Source: Bacteroidales bacterium
Lineage (GTDB): Bacteria > Bacteroidota > Bacteroidia > Bacteroidales > UBA932
Length of the DNA: 64,000 nucleotides
Direction of reading: 5' to 3'
Assembly (NCBI GenBank): GCA_015060325.1
Contig: SUYQ01000009.1
Location: 31,775 to 95,774 of the forward strand
The notes under the pieces are model-generated. The model was not told where the DNA came from. It did not search any database and saw only the letters and a program-made list of their open reading frames with translations. The first letter of the stretch is position 1; the number at the start of each line of letters is the position of its first letter. Shown here in pieces: positions 53,301 through 62,200 of the stretch. Made by a program: the position numbers and the translations under genes.

Positions 53301-54545
53301 GACAAGTCATGCTTCGACGGCATCTACAAGATCTCTGACGAGGAGGTATGGAATATCCGCACTTCTCTCCGCAAGAAGCTCATCGACGAGGTGAAGAGAA
53401 GACTCTCGGACCCTGAGGCTGCAAACCACTATTCACCTAAGCAGGTGGTTACAATCAAGGAGAACCTCCGTGACGATGTGCTTACAATCGGTTTCGCACG
53501 CCGTTTCGCAACATACAAGAGAGCTCACCTCCTTTTCCGCGACCTTGACAGACTTGCAGAGATCGTGAACGATCCTAAGCAGCCTGTACAGTTCCTCTTC
53601 GCAGGAAAGGCTCACCCTGCTGACAAGGCAGGTCAGGATCTCATCAAGATGATCGTAGACATCTCTAAGCAGGAGCGTTTCATCGGTAAGATCGTTTTCG
53701 TCCCTAACTATGACATCACAGTTGCCAAGTATCTCGTACAGGGAGTAGACGTATGGATGAACAACCCTACACGTCCTCTCGAGGCTTCAGGTACTTCAGG
53801 AGAAAAGGCTGCCATGAACGGTGTAATGCACTTCTCTGTTCTTGACGGATGGTGGGTTGAAGGCTACAAGAAGGGAGCCGGATGGGCACTTCCTATGAAG
53901 AGAACATATGACGACCAGAACTATCAGGACGAGCTCGATGCAGCTACAATCTACAATATCATCGAGAACGAGATCGCTCCTACATTCTACAACAAGTCAC
54001 TCTCTACAGGCCGTTCTTCTGACTGGATCGAGTACATCAAGAACTGTGTGGCTCAGGTAGCATGCAACTTCACAACCAACCGTATGCTTACCGACTACAT
54101 CGAACAGTATTATGTTCCACAGGCAGCAAGATTCGACTCAGTGGTTGCTGATGACTACGCAAAGGCACGCGAGATCGCAGCTTGGAAGAAGCATCTCCGT
54201 CGTGAGTGGAAGAACATCGAGGTTGTTTCAGTCACAGCTCCTGACAGCAACAGCGACTCACTTGCAATCGGAAATGAGTTCAAGGCAGAGATCGTTCTGA
54301 ATATCGGAGACCTCAAGGCTGAGGAGATCGGTGTTGAGATCCTCTTCGCTATCGAGAAGAAGGGCAAGCTCCATATCCAGGAGCGCTATGAGTTCACTCC
54401 GGTAGAGTGCGCTGACGGAACAGCCAAGTATGTGGCTACCATAACTCCAGACAGGTCCGGCATCTATCAGGTGGCAGGTCGTATCTATGCGAAGAACGAT
54501 CTTCTCCCTCACCGCCAGGACTTCGAACTTGTAAGATGGTTGTAG
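50310..54545 (+). CDS. Fused glycogen synthase (GT3) and alpha-glucan phosphorylase (GT35)
   Basis: A 1411-residue fusion. Residues 1 to about 545 are a eukaryote-like GT3 synthase: [53 protein letters not shown] and [18 protein letters not shown]. After a linker ([15 protein letters not shown]) comes a GT35 phosphorylase of the short TIGR02094 type: [54 protein letters not shown] and the PLP lysine loop [17 protein letters not shown]. Both halves keep their catalytic motifs, so one chain can build and break glycogen. An ATG at 51979 could allow separate phosphorylase expression. It is followed by ribF with a 10-base overlap. Confidence 0.93.
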   Translation: [1411 protein letters not shown]

Positions 54546-55426
54546 CAACTGGATTTTTCGACGGTGTCCACACCGGACACCGTCATGTAATACAGCAGCT
54601 CGTAAGAACTGCGGCAGTACTCGGGGATGAAAGCATGGTCGTGACTTTCTGGCCACATCCCCGTAATGTGCTGCAAAAGGAGGCCCGTTCACTCAGGCTT
54701 CTTACCACGCTTGCCGAAAAGAAGCGGATGCTTCTGTCGATGGGTGTGGACAGGGTTGAGGTCCTTGACTTTACCAGGGAGTTCAGCAAGATGACATCGG
54801 AAGAATATTTCCTGATGTTGAAGAAAAATTATGATGCGACGGTCGTTCTGTTGGGATATGACAACAGGATGGGCTGTGATGCGGAAAGCGTTGATGACGT
54901 GATGCGTGCTGCTCTGACAGCGGGATTGGAGGTCGTCAAGACTGAAATGATCCCTTCAGTAGGAGGCTACGCAGTCAGCTCGACCAAGATACGTCAGAAA
55001 CTTGAGGAGGGGGATGTCAGGTCGGCTTCAGATATGCTGGGGTATACATATTCGCTGCTGGGAGTGGTCGTTGCCGGAAACAGGCTGGGCAGGACAATAG
55101 GATTCCCTACGGCAAACATGCAGCTCTATGAGCCATTGAAGCTGGTGCCTGCAAACGGAGTTTATTTCGTGCGTGTGAGAACGCTTGGGCGGAATCTGTA
55201 CGGTATGTGCAACATCGGATGCAGGCCTACGGTGGGGACAGGGAACTCCCGTACGATAGAGACTCATATCTTTGGATTTGATGAGGATATATATGGTCTT
55301 GACCTGGAAATTTCATTTCTTGACAAAATAAGGGATGAGGTCAGGTTCCGATCTTTAGAAGATTTAAGGATGCAGCTGGAAAAGGATAAGGAAATATGCC
55401 TTTCCTTGATGGCTGATAAAAAATAA
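54536..55426 (+). CDS. ribF: Bifunctional riboflavin kinase/FAD synthetase
   Basis: This 296-residue protein has an N-terminal nucleotidyltransferase domain (ATGFFDGVHTGHRHVIQ, the HxGH-like motif, and SSTKIRQKLEEGDV) and a C-terminal flavokinase domain (NRLGRTIGFPTANMQ, PANGVYFVRVRTLG, NIGCRPTVG, ETHIFGFDEDIYG). It makes FMN and FAD. Its start lies inside the last codons of the phosphorylase fusion, so translation is coupled although the pathways are unrelated. Confidence 0.95.
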   Translation: MVVATGFFDGVHTGHRHVIQQLVRTAAVLGDESMVVTFWPHPRNVLQKEARSLRLLTTLAEKKRMLLSMGVDRVEVLDFTREFSKMTSEEYFLMLKKNYDATVVLLGYDNRMGCDAESVDDVMRAALTAGLEVVKTEMIPSVGGYAVSSTKIRQKLEEGDVRSASDMLGYTYSLLGVVVAGNRLGRTIGFPTANMQLYEPLKLVPANGVYFVRVRTLGRNLYGMCNIGCRPTVGTGNSRTIETHIFGFDEDIYGLDLEISFLDKIRDEVRFRSLEDLRMQLEKDKEICLSLMADKK

Positions 55427-55433
55427 TTGAAAT

Positions 55434-55901
55434 ATGGATACTATAATCGTATTGCTTGTTCTGGTTCTCCCGACGATTTTCAGTCTGATAGGTAAGAAAT
55501 TCGAGGCAGCGGCCGAGGAGGGTGATGCTGAGGCTAAACCCAAGGCAGAAGCCGAAACTGGTGGGAATCGTAACGGTGAGATGGCCGATACCATGAAGAA
55601 GCTGGCTGAGATCTTTGGTCTTGATGATCCGTCCAGGACTAAAACCAACGAAGATCGTTTTCCAATGCCTTCTTCTCCTTTTGATGAGATGGATGAGTAT
55701 GAAGATGTGGCAGAGGAGCCTTCTGATGTCGAGATGCCGTTGCCGGCAGCAGTCAGCGAGGTCCAGGTACAAACACGTGCTGCAGCCTGTCATCAGCAGG
55801 TCCAGGAACAGCAGCATGAGGTGAAACGGCACAGGGAGACTATAGATCCGAAGAAACTCGTGATTTATTCCGAGATAATGAAACCGAAATTTTTAGAGTA
55901 G
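55434..55901 (+). CDS. Conserved-looking single-pass membrane protein, unknown function
   Basis: This 155-residue protein has an N-terminal helix (TIIVLLVLVLPTIFSLIG), then an acidic, low-complexity region with Ala/Glu/Lys and Met/Pro/Asp patches and a Gln-rich stretch. It ends in the ordered-looking motif IDPKKLVIYSEIMKPKFLE. I associate this C-terminal motif with short proteins next to greA in Bacteroidota, without a known function. It starts 7 bases after ribF. Confidence 0.7.
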   Translation: MDTIIVLLVLVLPTIFSLIGKKFEAAAEEGDAEAKPKAEAETGGNRNGEMADTMKKLAEIFGLDDPSRTKTNEDRFPMPSSPFDEMDEYEDVAEEPSDVEMPLPAAVSEVQVQTRAAACHQQVQEQQHEVKRHRETIDPKKLVIYSEIMKPKFLE

Positions 55902-55930
55902 AAACTATAATTCAGATAAATCAAATAATT

Positions 55931-56398
55931 ATGACACTTCAGTATATGACCCAGGAGGGTCTGGACAAGCTTAAGAAGGAACTTGCGGATGCGATTGCAC
56001 AGCGTCCTGTCATCTCTGCAGCTATTGCGGAGGCAAGGGATAAGGGTGACCTTTCTGAAAATGCAGAATATGAAGCTGCTAGAGAGGCTCAGGGCCTTCT
56101 GGAACTTAACATTGCCAAACTCCAGAATCTTGTGGCCAATGCCCGTGTGATCGATGAATCACAGATTGGAACCGATAAGGTTCAGATGCTAAATAAGGTG
56201 AAGGTAAAGAACCTGAACACCAATCAGATAATGAATTTTACCCTCGTAAGCGAGCAGGAAGCTGACTTCATGTCAGGTAAACTTGCTGTCAAGACTCCGA
56301 TCGGTCAGGCCCTTATGGGACATGGCGTGGGTGAAGTTGTCGAGGCAAAAGTTCCTGCAGGTATCATCAAGTTCGAAATTCTTGAAATAACACTTTAA
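55931..56398 (+). CDS. greA: Transcription elongation factor GreA
   Basis: This 155-residue factor rescues backtracked RNA polymerase. The coiled coil (ISAAIAEARDKGDLSENAEYEAAREAQG) carries the acidic tip residues Asp-Glu in GDLSENAEY. The C-terminal FKBP-like domain follows (TPIGQALMGHGVGEVVEAKVPAG). It starts 29 bases after the membrane protein. Confidence 0.96.
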   Translation: MTLQYMTQEGLDKLKKELADAIAQRPVISAAIAEARDKGDLSENAEYEAAREAQGLLELNIAKLQNLVANARVIDESQIGTDKVQMLNKVKVKNLNTNQIMNFTLVSEQEADFMSGKLAVKTPIGQALMGHGVGEVVEAKVPAGIIKFEILEITL

Positions 56399-56399
56399 C

Positions 56400-56807
56400 A
56401 TGCCTACAATCTTTACTAAAATAGCCAAGGGGGAGATCCCGTCATACAAGGTTGCGGAGAATGAAGACTTCTATGCATTTCTTGATATTGCCCCTATGGC
56501 AAAGGGACATACGCTCGTGATCCCCAAGCACGTCGAGGATGACTATATCTTCAATCTTGATGACAGGACATATATGGGACTTTGTGCTTTCGCAAGGGAA
56601 GTGGCTCAAGCAATCAAGGCTGCCGTACCATGTCAGAGAGTAGGGGTTGCTGTCCTCGGAATGGAAGTTCCTCACACACATATCCATCTTGTTCCTCTCA
56701 ATACAGAGGCTGATATGGATTTCCGTAAGTCAAAACTGGAGCTTTCGCAGGATGAGTTCGCTGCAATTGCTTCGTCAATCTATGCAGAATATGTCAAAGT
56801 TAAGTAA
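56400..56807 (+). CDS. HIT family nucleotide hydrolase (Hint-like)
   Basis: This 135-residue protein has the HIT motif HTHIHLVPL near residue 98 and N-terminal IFTKIAKGEIPSYKVAEN. Family members hydrolyse AMP-lysine or AMP-NH2-type substrates. It starts 1 base after greA, and its 3' end overlaps the next gene by 17 bases. Confidence 0.94.
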   Translation: MPTIFTKIAKGEIPSYKVAENEDFYAFLDIAPMAKGHTLVIPKHVEDDYIFNLDDRTYMGLCAFAREVAQAIKAAVPCQRVGVAVLGMEVPHTHIHLVPLNTEADMDFRKSKLELSQDEFAAIASSIYAEYVKVK

Positions 56808-57960
56808 TTTGTTGTGCCTGGCTGCTGTCAGCATCGCTGTCGTATCATGCGGGGGCTCAGATAAAAAATCGGATAGTGCTTCGTCGAAGGCAACTGTCGA
56901 AGGACAAATTGCAGCGGCACCGTCTTCAGAAATCATATTGGAGAAGTGTGGTGTAGGACAGTCTGTGATCCTGGATGTTGTAACAACTGATCAGGAGGGA
57001 AATTTCGAATATGAGTTTGATGTCATGAAAGGTGACCCTCAGCTCATAAGCGTGCATAATGGGGCGGACGTGTTTGCCATGCTTTTGCTTGAAGCTGGAG
57101 ATGATGTTTCTTTTCAGGTTGACAAAGACGGAAATGTCGCCATAGATGGTTCAGATGAATCGGCTAAGCTTAATCAGCTTGAGAAAGAATATCATGATGT
57201 CCTGACATTGGTCGCTGACCTGGTCAATAGTGTAGATTCTACTTCATCCCGGAAATATCAGGCTCAGGTACAGAAGCAGATATCTGAGGAATATGTGAAA
57301 TATCACAGGCAGTCTGTCAAGTATATTATGGCGAACATGAAATCATTGACAGTAATCCCTGTGCTGTATCGTTCGATTGGGGATGCTCCGTTGTTTGCCA
57401 GGACAAGTGATGCCATCATGTTTTCATCTGTGGCTGACAGTCTGCTCACCGTATATCCTGAATCAGAACTTGTCATGGAGTTGAGGGCAGATGCAGACAG
57501 GATGATTTCCGGCATGGAACTGGCTGAGATGGTCAAGAATACAGAGCCCATAGGCTATTATGATATAGAACTGTCTGGTCTCGACGGCAAGAAGAAGAAA
57601 CTCAGTGATCTGGATTCAAAAGTGATCCTTTTATATTTCTGGACAGCATCACAACCCGGACAGAACATCTTCAATGTGGATGTGCTAAAGCCTTTATATG
57701 AAAAGTACCATGATAAAGGGTTCGACATCTACCAGGTGTCTCTCGATGCGGATAAGGTCATGTGGGCAACGACGGTAATGGGTCAGGAACTCCCATGGAC
57801 AAACGTGTGTGATACAAAGGGATTCGCATCGCAGTATGCATCGTTGTATAATCTTCAGGTCCTCCCGTCATCGTTTGTTATCAGCGATGGCGAACTGATA
57901 GATGGAGGAGCTGTAGATGCAGACTCGTTCGAAACGCTTCTGAAGAAGTTGCTGAAGTGA
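56791..57960 (+). CDS. TlpA/thioredoxin-fold lipoprotein without the CxxC pair
   Basis: The track start lies inside the HIT gene. The ATG at 56791 gives a lipoprotein signal peptide (MSKLSNLLCLAAVSIAVVSC). The N-terminal part (about 30-140) looks like DUF4369 (ATVEGQIAAAPSSEIILEKC), followed by a helical linker and a thioredoxin fold (KVILLYFWTASQPGQ, FDIYQVSLDAD, LPWTNVCDTKGFASQYASLYNLQVLPSSFVI). In TlpA proteins the site reads WCxxC; here it is WTASQPGQ, so no redox pair exists. The cis-Pro in VLPSS is kept. It is probably a binding or chaperone-like member of an envelope thiol family. Confidence 0.85.
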   Translation: MSKLSNLLCLAAVSIAVVSCGGSDKKSDSASSKATVEGQIAAAPSSEIILEKCGVGQSVILDVVTTDQEGNFEYEFDVMKGDPQLISVHNGADVFAMLLLEAGDDVSFQVDKDGNVAIDGSDESAKLNQLEKEYHDVLTLVADLVNSVDSTSSRKYQAQVQKQISEEYVKYHRQSVKYIMANMKSLTVIPVLYRSIGDAPLFARTSDAIMFSSVADSLLTVYPESELVMELRADADRMISGMELAEMVKNTEPIGYYDIELSGLDGKKKKLSDLDSKVILLYFWTASQPGQNIFNVDVLKPLYEKYHDKGFDIYQVSLDADKVMWATTVMGQELPWTNVCDTKGFASQYASLYNLQVLPSSFVISDGELIDGGAVDADSFETLLKKLLK

Positions 57961-57971
57961 TTGAATTGAGG

Positions 57972-58679
57972 TTACCACAGTTTCTTTTTGCTTACTGTGG
58001 CGACAAATTCCTTGAGATAGAACGGTTCGAAGTACGCTACGTCTTCGAATCGTTTTTCGTTATATGCCTTTGTTGCAGGGAGCAGCATCGCTGATGCGTT
58101 TGGCCAGCACTGGCTGAAGTGTGCATTCGGGTGCTTGATGACGTCTGCACATTTTCCTGCCCCATCTCCGATGAAGAGACATGGACCCTGCTCCAGGTAT
58201 TCGGTAAAACTGGTTTCATCTATGATGGCAGGTGATGTTTCGGTGAGCTGCTTTCCGTCTGGAGTGAATACAGCCGTATAGACTTCCATGCGCCTTGCAT
58301 CAATCATCGGGATGATGAAGAGTGGATCCCCGGTCAGGTCGGGGATGACGTCTGAAGGACGATCGGAAGCCTGGGCTACCAGCGTATCAAGTGTGCCGAT
58401 TGCAAGCAAGGGCTTTCCGGATCCGAAACAAAGTCCTTTTGCTGTGGATACACCTACTCTCAAGCCGGTGTACGAGCCTGGGCCCATACTTACACAGACA
58501 GCGTCACAATCCTGCAGGGTAAATCCGCATTCCTTCAGCATTTCATCAATGAAAACAGATGTAAGAGAGGCGTGGGCCTTCGGTTCGGAACTCTCCCGAT
58601 ATGCCCTGATGATCCCATCTTCCGCTACTGCGGCAGAACATAGCGCCGTTGATGTCTCGATCAGAATCAGTCTTTGCAT
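57972..58679 (-). CDS. tsaB: tRNA threonylcarbamoyladenosine biosynthesis protein TsaB
   Basis: This 235-residue protein has the ASKHA fold: ILIETSTALCSAAVAEDG at the start, DCDAVCVSMGPGSYTGLRVGVSTAKGLCFG and IPMIDARRMEVYTAVF. It is the partner of TsaD in t6A modification of tRNA. It starts 1 base after the CvpA-like gene. Confidence 0.93.
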   Translation of the reverse strand: MQRLILIETSTALCSAAVAEDGIIRAYRESSEPKAHASLTSVFIDEMLKECGFTLQDCDAVCVSMGPGSYTGLRVGVSTAKGLCFGSGKPLLAIGTLDTLVAQASDRPSDVIPDLTGDPLFIIPMIDARRMEVYTAVFTPDGKQLTETSPAIIDETSFTEYLEQGPCLFIGDGAGKCADVIKHPNAHFSQCWPNASAMLLPATKAYNEKRFEDVAYFEPFYLKEFVATVSKKKLW

Positions 58680-58680
58680 T

Positions 58681-59187
58681 CTATAACAATATCTTGTGGA
58701 TTTCAGGTATTATTGAATTTGTCAGCGATTCAATGATCGGGAATATCGTGGAATCTGAAAATAATGCTGATTTGAGGTCTGTAAAGAAATATATCTTGTT
58801 GAGAACAAGGAAGATCATGTACAGTACGCAGCATGTGAATAAAATGTTCAATGCTGACAATACCACTCCAAGAATCTTGTTTACCCAATCGGGTATCGCG
58901 ATCATTATTATCTTTTCCACAATCCTTCCGATGATTCCAAGCGAAGCAAGGACAATGAGGAGTACGATCGCAAATCCTGCGATCGTGGCAATCTTATCCG
59001 GCTGCGCGCACTTCCCTTCCAGTGCCGGAAGTATCATGGTGCCTACATTATCTCCCAATGCAGATGCGATCCAAATGCCTATCAATAGGGCAAAAAGGGA
59101 TATGGCCTGTCTGATGAATCCTTTCCTATATCCGTCCAGCAGAACAGGTATGCTGCAGATAATAATAATGATATCCAATATGTTCAT
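58681..59187 (-). CDS. CvpA family membrane protein
   Basis: The ATG at 59187 (MNILDIIIIICSIPVLLDGYRKGFIRQAISL) was preferred to 59235, giving 168 residues. There are four membrane helices, including ISLFALLIGIWIASAL, IAGFAIVLLIVLASLGII and ILGVVLSALNILFTCCVLYMIFLVL, with the Gly/Arg loop after the first helix typical of CvpA. Role unclear (colicin V production/stress-related family). It is in an operon with tsaB. Confidence 0.86.
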   Translation of the reverse strand: MNILDIIIIICSIPVLLDGYRKGFIRQAISLFALLIGIWIASALGDNVGTMILPALEGKCAQPDKIATIAGFAIVLLIVLASLGIIGRIVEKIIMIAIPDWVNKILGVVLSALNILFTCCVLYMIFLVLNKIYFFTDLKSALFSDSTIFPIIESLTNSIIPEIHKILL

Positions 59188-59204
59188 AATATCACCAAAA
59201 TTTG

Positions 59205-59212
59205 TATCTTTG
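59205..59212 (+). promoter_or_regulatory. Promoter -7 element (TATCTTTG) of ileS
   Basis: A TAnnTTTG match 74 bases before the ileS ATG, between the divergent CvpA and ileS genes. Confidence 0.6.
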
Positions 59213-59285
59213 CGGTTTATAAATATTTGGCCCATTTAGCCAATGCAAAATTAATAAAAATTATAAATATTGTACTATAAACGGT

Positions 59286-62200
59286 ATGGCATTTAAGGAA
59301 TATAAAGGTCTTGATCTCGTTGCGGCAGGCAACGAAGTCCTTGACAGATGGAAGAAGAATCATGCGTTTGAAAAATCATTGGAATTGAGAGAGGGAGCCC
59401 CTGAGTTCGTATTCTTCGAAGGACCTCCTTCTGCAAACGGAAAGCCTGGAATCCATCATGTCATGTCGCGTTCCATCAAGGATGCGATCTGCCGTTACAA
59501 GACTCAGAGCGGTTACAGGGTGAACCGTCGCGCAGGATGGGATACCCATGGACTTCCTGTCGAGCTTGGCGTAGAGAAGATGCTTGGCATCACCAAGGAA
59601 GACATCGGAACCAAGATCTCCGTGAAGGACTATAATGATGCATGCCGTAAGGAGGTGATGAAGTTTACCTCGGAGTGGGTGAACATGACCGAGAGAGTCG
59701 GATACTGGGTGGATATGAATGATCCTTACATCACTTATGACAACCGTTATATCGAGACACTCTGGTATCTCCTCAAGAAGATCTATGACAAGGGCCTTCT
59801 CTACAAGGGAAAGTCAATTCAGCCATATTCTCCAGCGGCCGGTACAGGTCTGAGTACACACGAACTCAACCAGCCGGGCTGCTACCGTGATGTGAAGGAT
59901 ACTACTGCTACAGCACAGTTCAAGGTGGTACGCGACGAGAAGTCCGAGTTCCTCTTTGCCGAAGGCGTACAGCCATATTTCCTCGCATGGACAACAACTC
60001 CATGGACACTTCCTTCAAATACTGCACTCTGCGTAGGACCAAATATCGAATATGTACGAGTACTCTCGTTCAACCCATATACAGGCCAGCCTGCGCTTTA
60101 TGTCGTGGCCAAGGCTCTTGTGAATGCGCATTTCAACCAGAAGGCTGCGGATGTTGCTTTTGAGGACTACAAGGCGGGCGATAAGCTCGTACCTTTCAAG
60201 GTGCTTGAAGGTACTCTCAAGGGATCTGAGCTCACAGGCATCCGCTATGAGCAGCTCATTCCTTGGTTCAATCCTGGTGAGGGTGCATTCAAGGTGATCC
60301 CTGGTGACTATGTGACTACAGAGGACGGTACCGGTATCGTGCACATCGCACCTACATTCGGTGCTGATGACGCCAAGGTGGCAAGGCTCGCAGGCGTTCC
60401 AGGCCTGCAGGTGGTCGACCGCAACGGCGACCTTCAGGCTCAGGTGGACCTCCGCGGCCGCTTCTTCCGCATCGAGGACCTCGACCCTGAATATGCTGCG
60501 GCGAACATGTCGCCTGCATATGCAGAGTGGGAAGGCCGCTATGTGAAGAATGCATACGATGCATCACTTCCTGCAGATGCCCCTACGCTCGACGTCGACA
60601 TCTGCGTGATGCTCAAGCAGGAGAACAAGGCGTTCAAGATCGAAAAGCACACCCATAACTATCCTCACTGCTGGCGCACCGACAAGCCTGTCCTCTACTA
60701 TCCGCTCAACTCATGGTTCATCAAGACCACCGCAGTGCGTGAGAGGATGATGGAACTCAACGAGCAGATCATGTGGAAGCCGGAGTCTACAGGTACAGGC
60801 CGCTTCGGAAAGTGGCTTGAGAACATCCAGGACTGGAACCTCTCGAGAAGCCGCTATTGGGGCACTCCGCTTCCTATCTGGCAGACAGAGGACGGCAAGG
60901 AGGCAAAGTGCATCGGCTCCATCAAGGAACTCTATGCAGAGATCGACAAGGCCGTTGCAGCAGGCTTCATGACAGAGAATCCTTTCGCAGCCAAGGGATT
61001 TGATCCGGAGGATATGTCGAAAGAAAATTACGATAAGATCGATATCCATCGTCCATACGTGGACAATATCTTCCTTGTTTCTGACAGCGGACGCAAGATG
61101 GTGCGCGAACTTGACCTCATCGACGTCTGGTTCGATTCCGGTGCAATGCCGTATGCGCAGGAAGGCCTTCGCAACCTCGATTCAGAGAGGTTCGGACAGA
61201 CTGCTGACTTCATCGCAGAGGGTGTTGACCAGACCCGTGGATGGTTCTATACGCTTCACGCAATCAACACGATGGTGAGCGATAAATGTGCATTCAGGAG
61301 AGTCATCTCTAACGGACTTGTACTTGACAAGGATGGAAACAAGATGGCCAAGCGCCTCGGAAATACAGTGGATCCGTTCTGGGCACTTGATACATACGGA
61401 GCTGATGCCCTCAGATGGTATATGCTCACAAATGCACAGCCTTGGGACAACCTTCGCTTTGATGTTGCGGGTGTCGACGAGGTGCGCCGTAAATTCTTCG
61501 GAACACTATACAATACATATTCATTCTTCGCGCTTTACGCGAACATCGACGGATTCGATCCAAAGGCACCGGCAGTGCCTATGTCGGAGCGTCCTGAGAT
61601 CGACCGCTGGGTGATCTCATTGCTCAATACCCTCGTGAAGGACGTTGTTGCCGCTTATGAGGATTATGACGTCACTTCGGCAGGCCGTCTTATCCAGGAC
61701 TTCGTATGCGACCACGTCAGCAACTGGTACGTGCGTCTTGGCAGAAAGAGATTCTGGGGCGGTACAATGGACACAGACAAGCTTTCTGCATACCAGACCC
61801 TCTATCAGGTTCTTGTTGCCGTATCGAAGCTTGCAGCTCCTATCGCACCGTTCTTCATGGACCGTCTCTATCTTGACCTCGTCGAGGGAGAGTCTGAGTC
61901 AGTGCATTATGTGGCGATGCCTGCATACGACGAGACAGTCGTAGACAAGGATCTCGAGGAGCGCATGGCTCTCGCACAGAGGGCTACCTCTATGGTCCTC
62001 GCACTTCGCCGCAAGGCCGAGATCAATGTCCGCAAGCCTCTGTCGAAACTCATCATTCCGGTCCTTGATGCCCATGTCAAGGAGCAGCTTGAACTTGTCA
62101 AGGATCTCATACTGGGTGAGGTGAACGTGAAGGAAGCAGAGTTCATTTCAGATACTGCGGGTCTCATTACAAAGAAGATCAAACCTAACTTCAAGACCCT

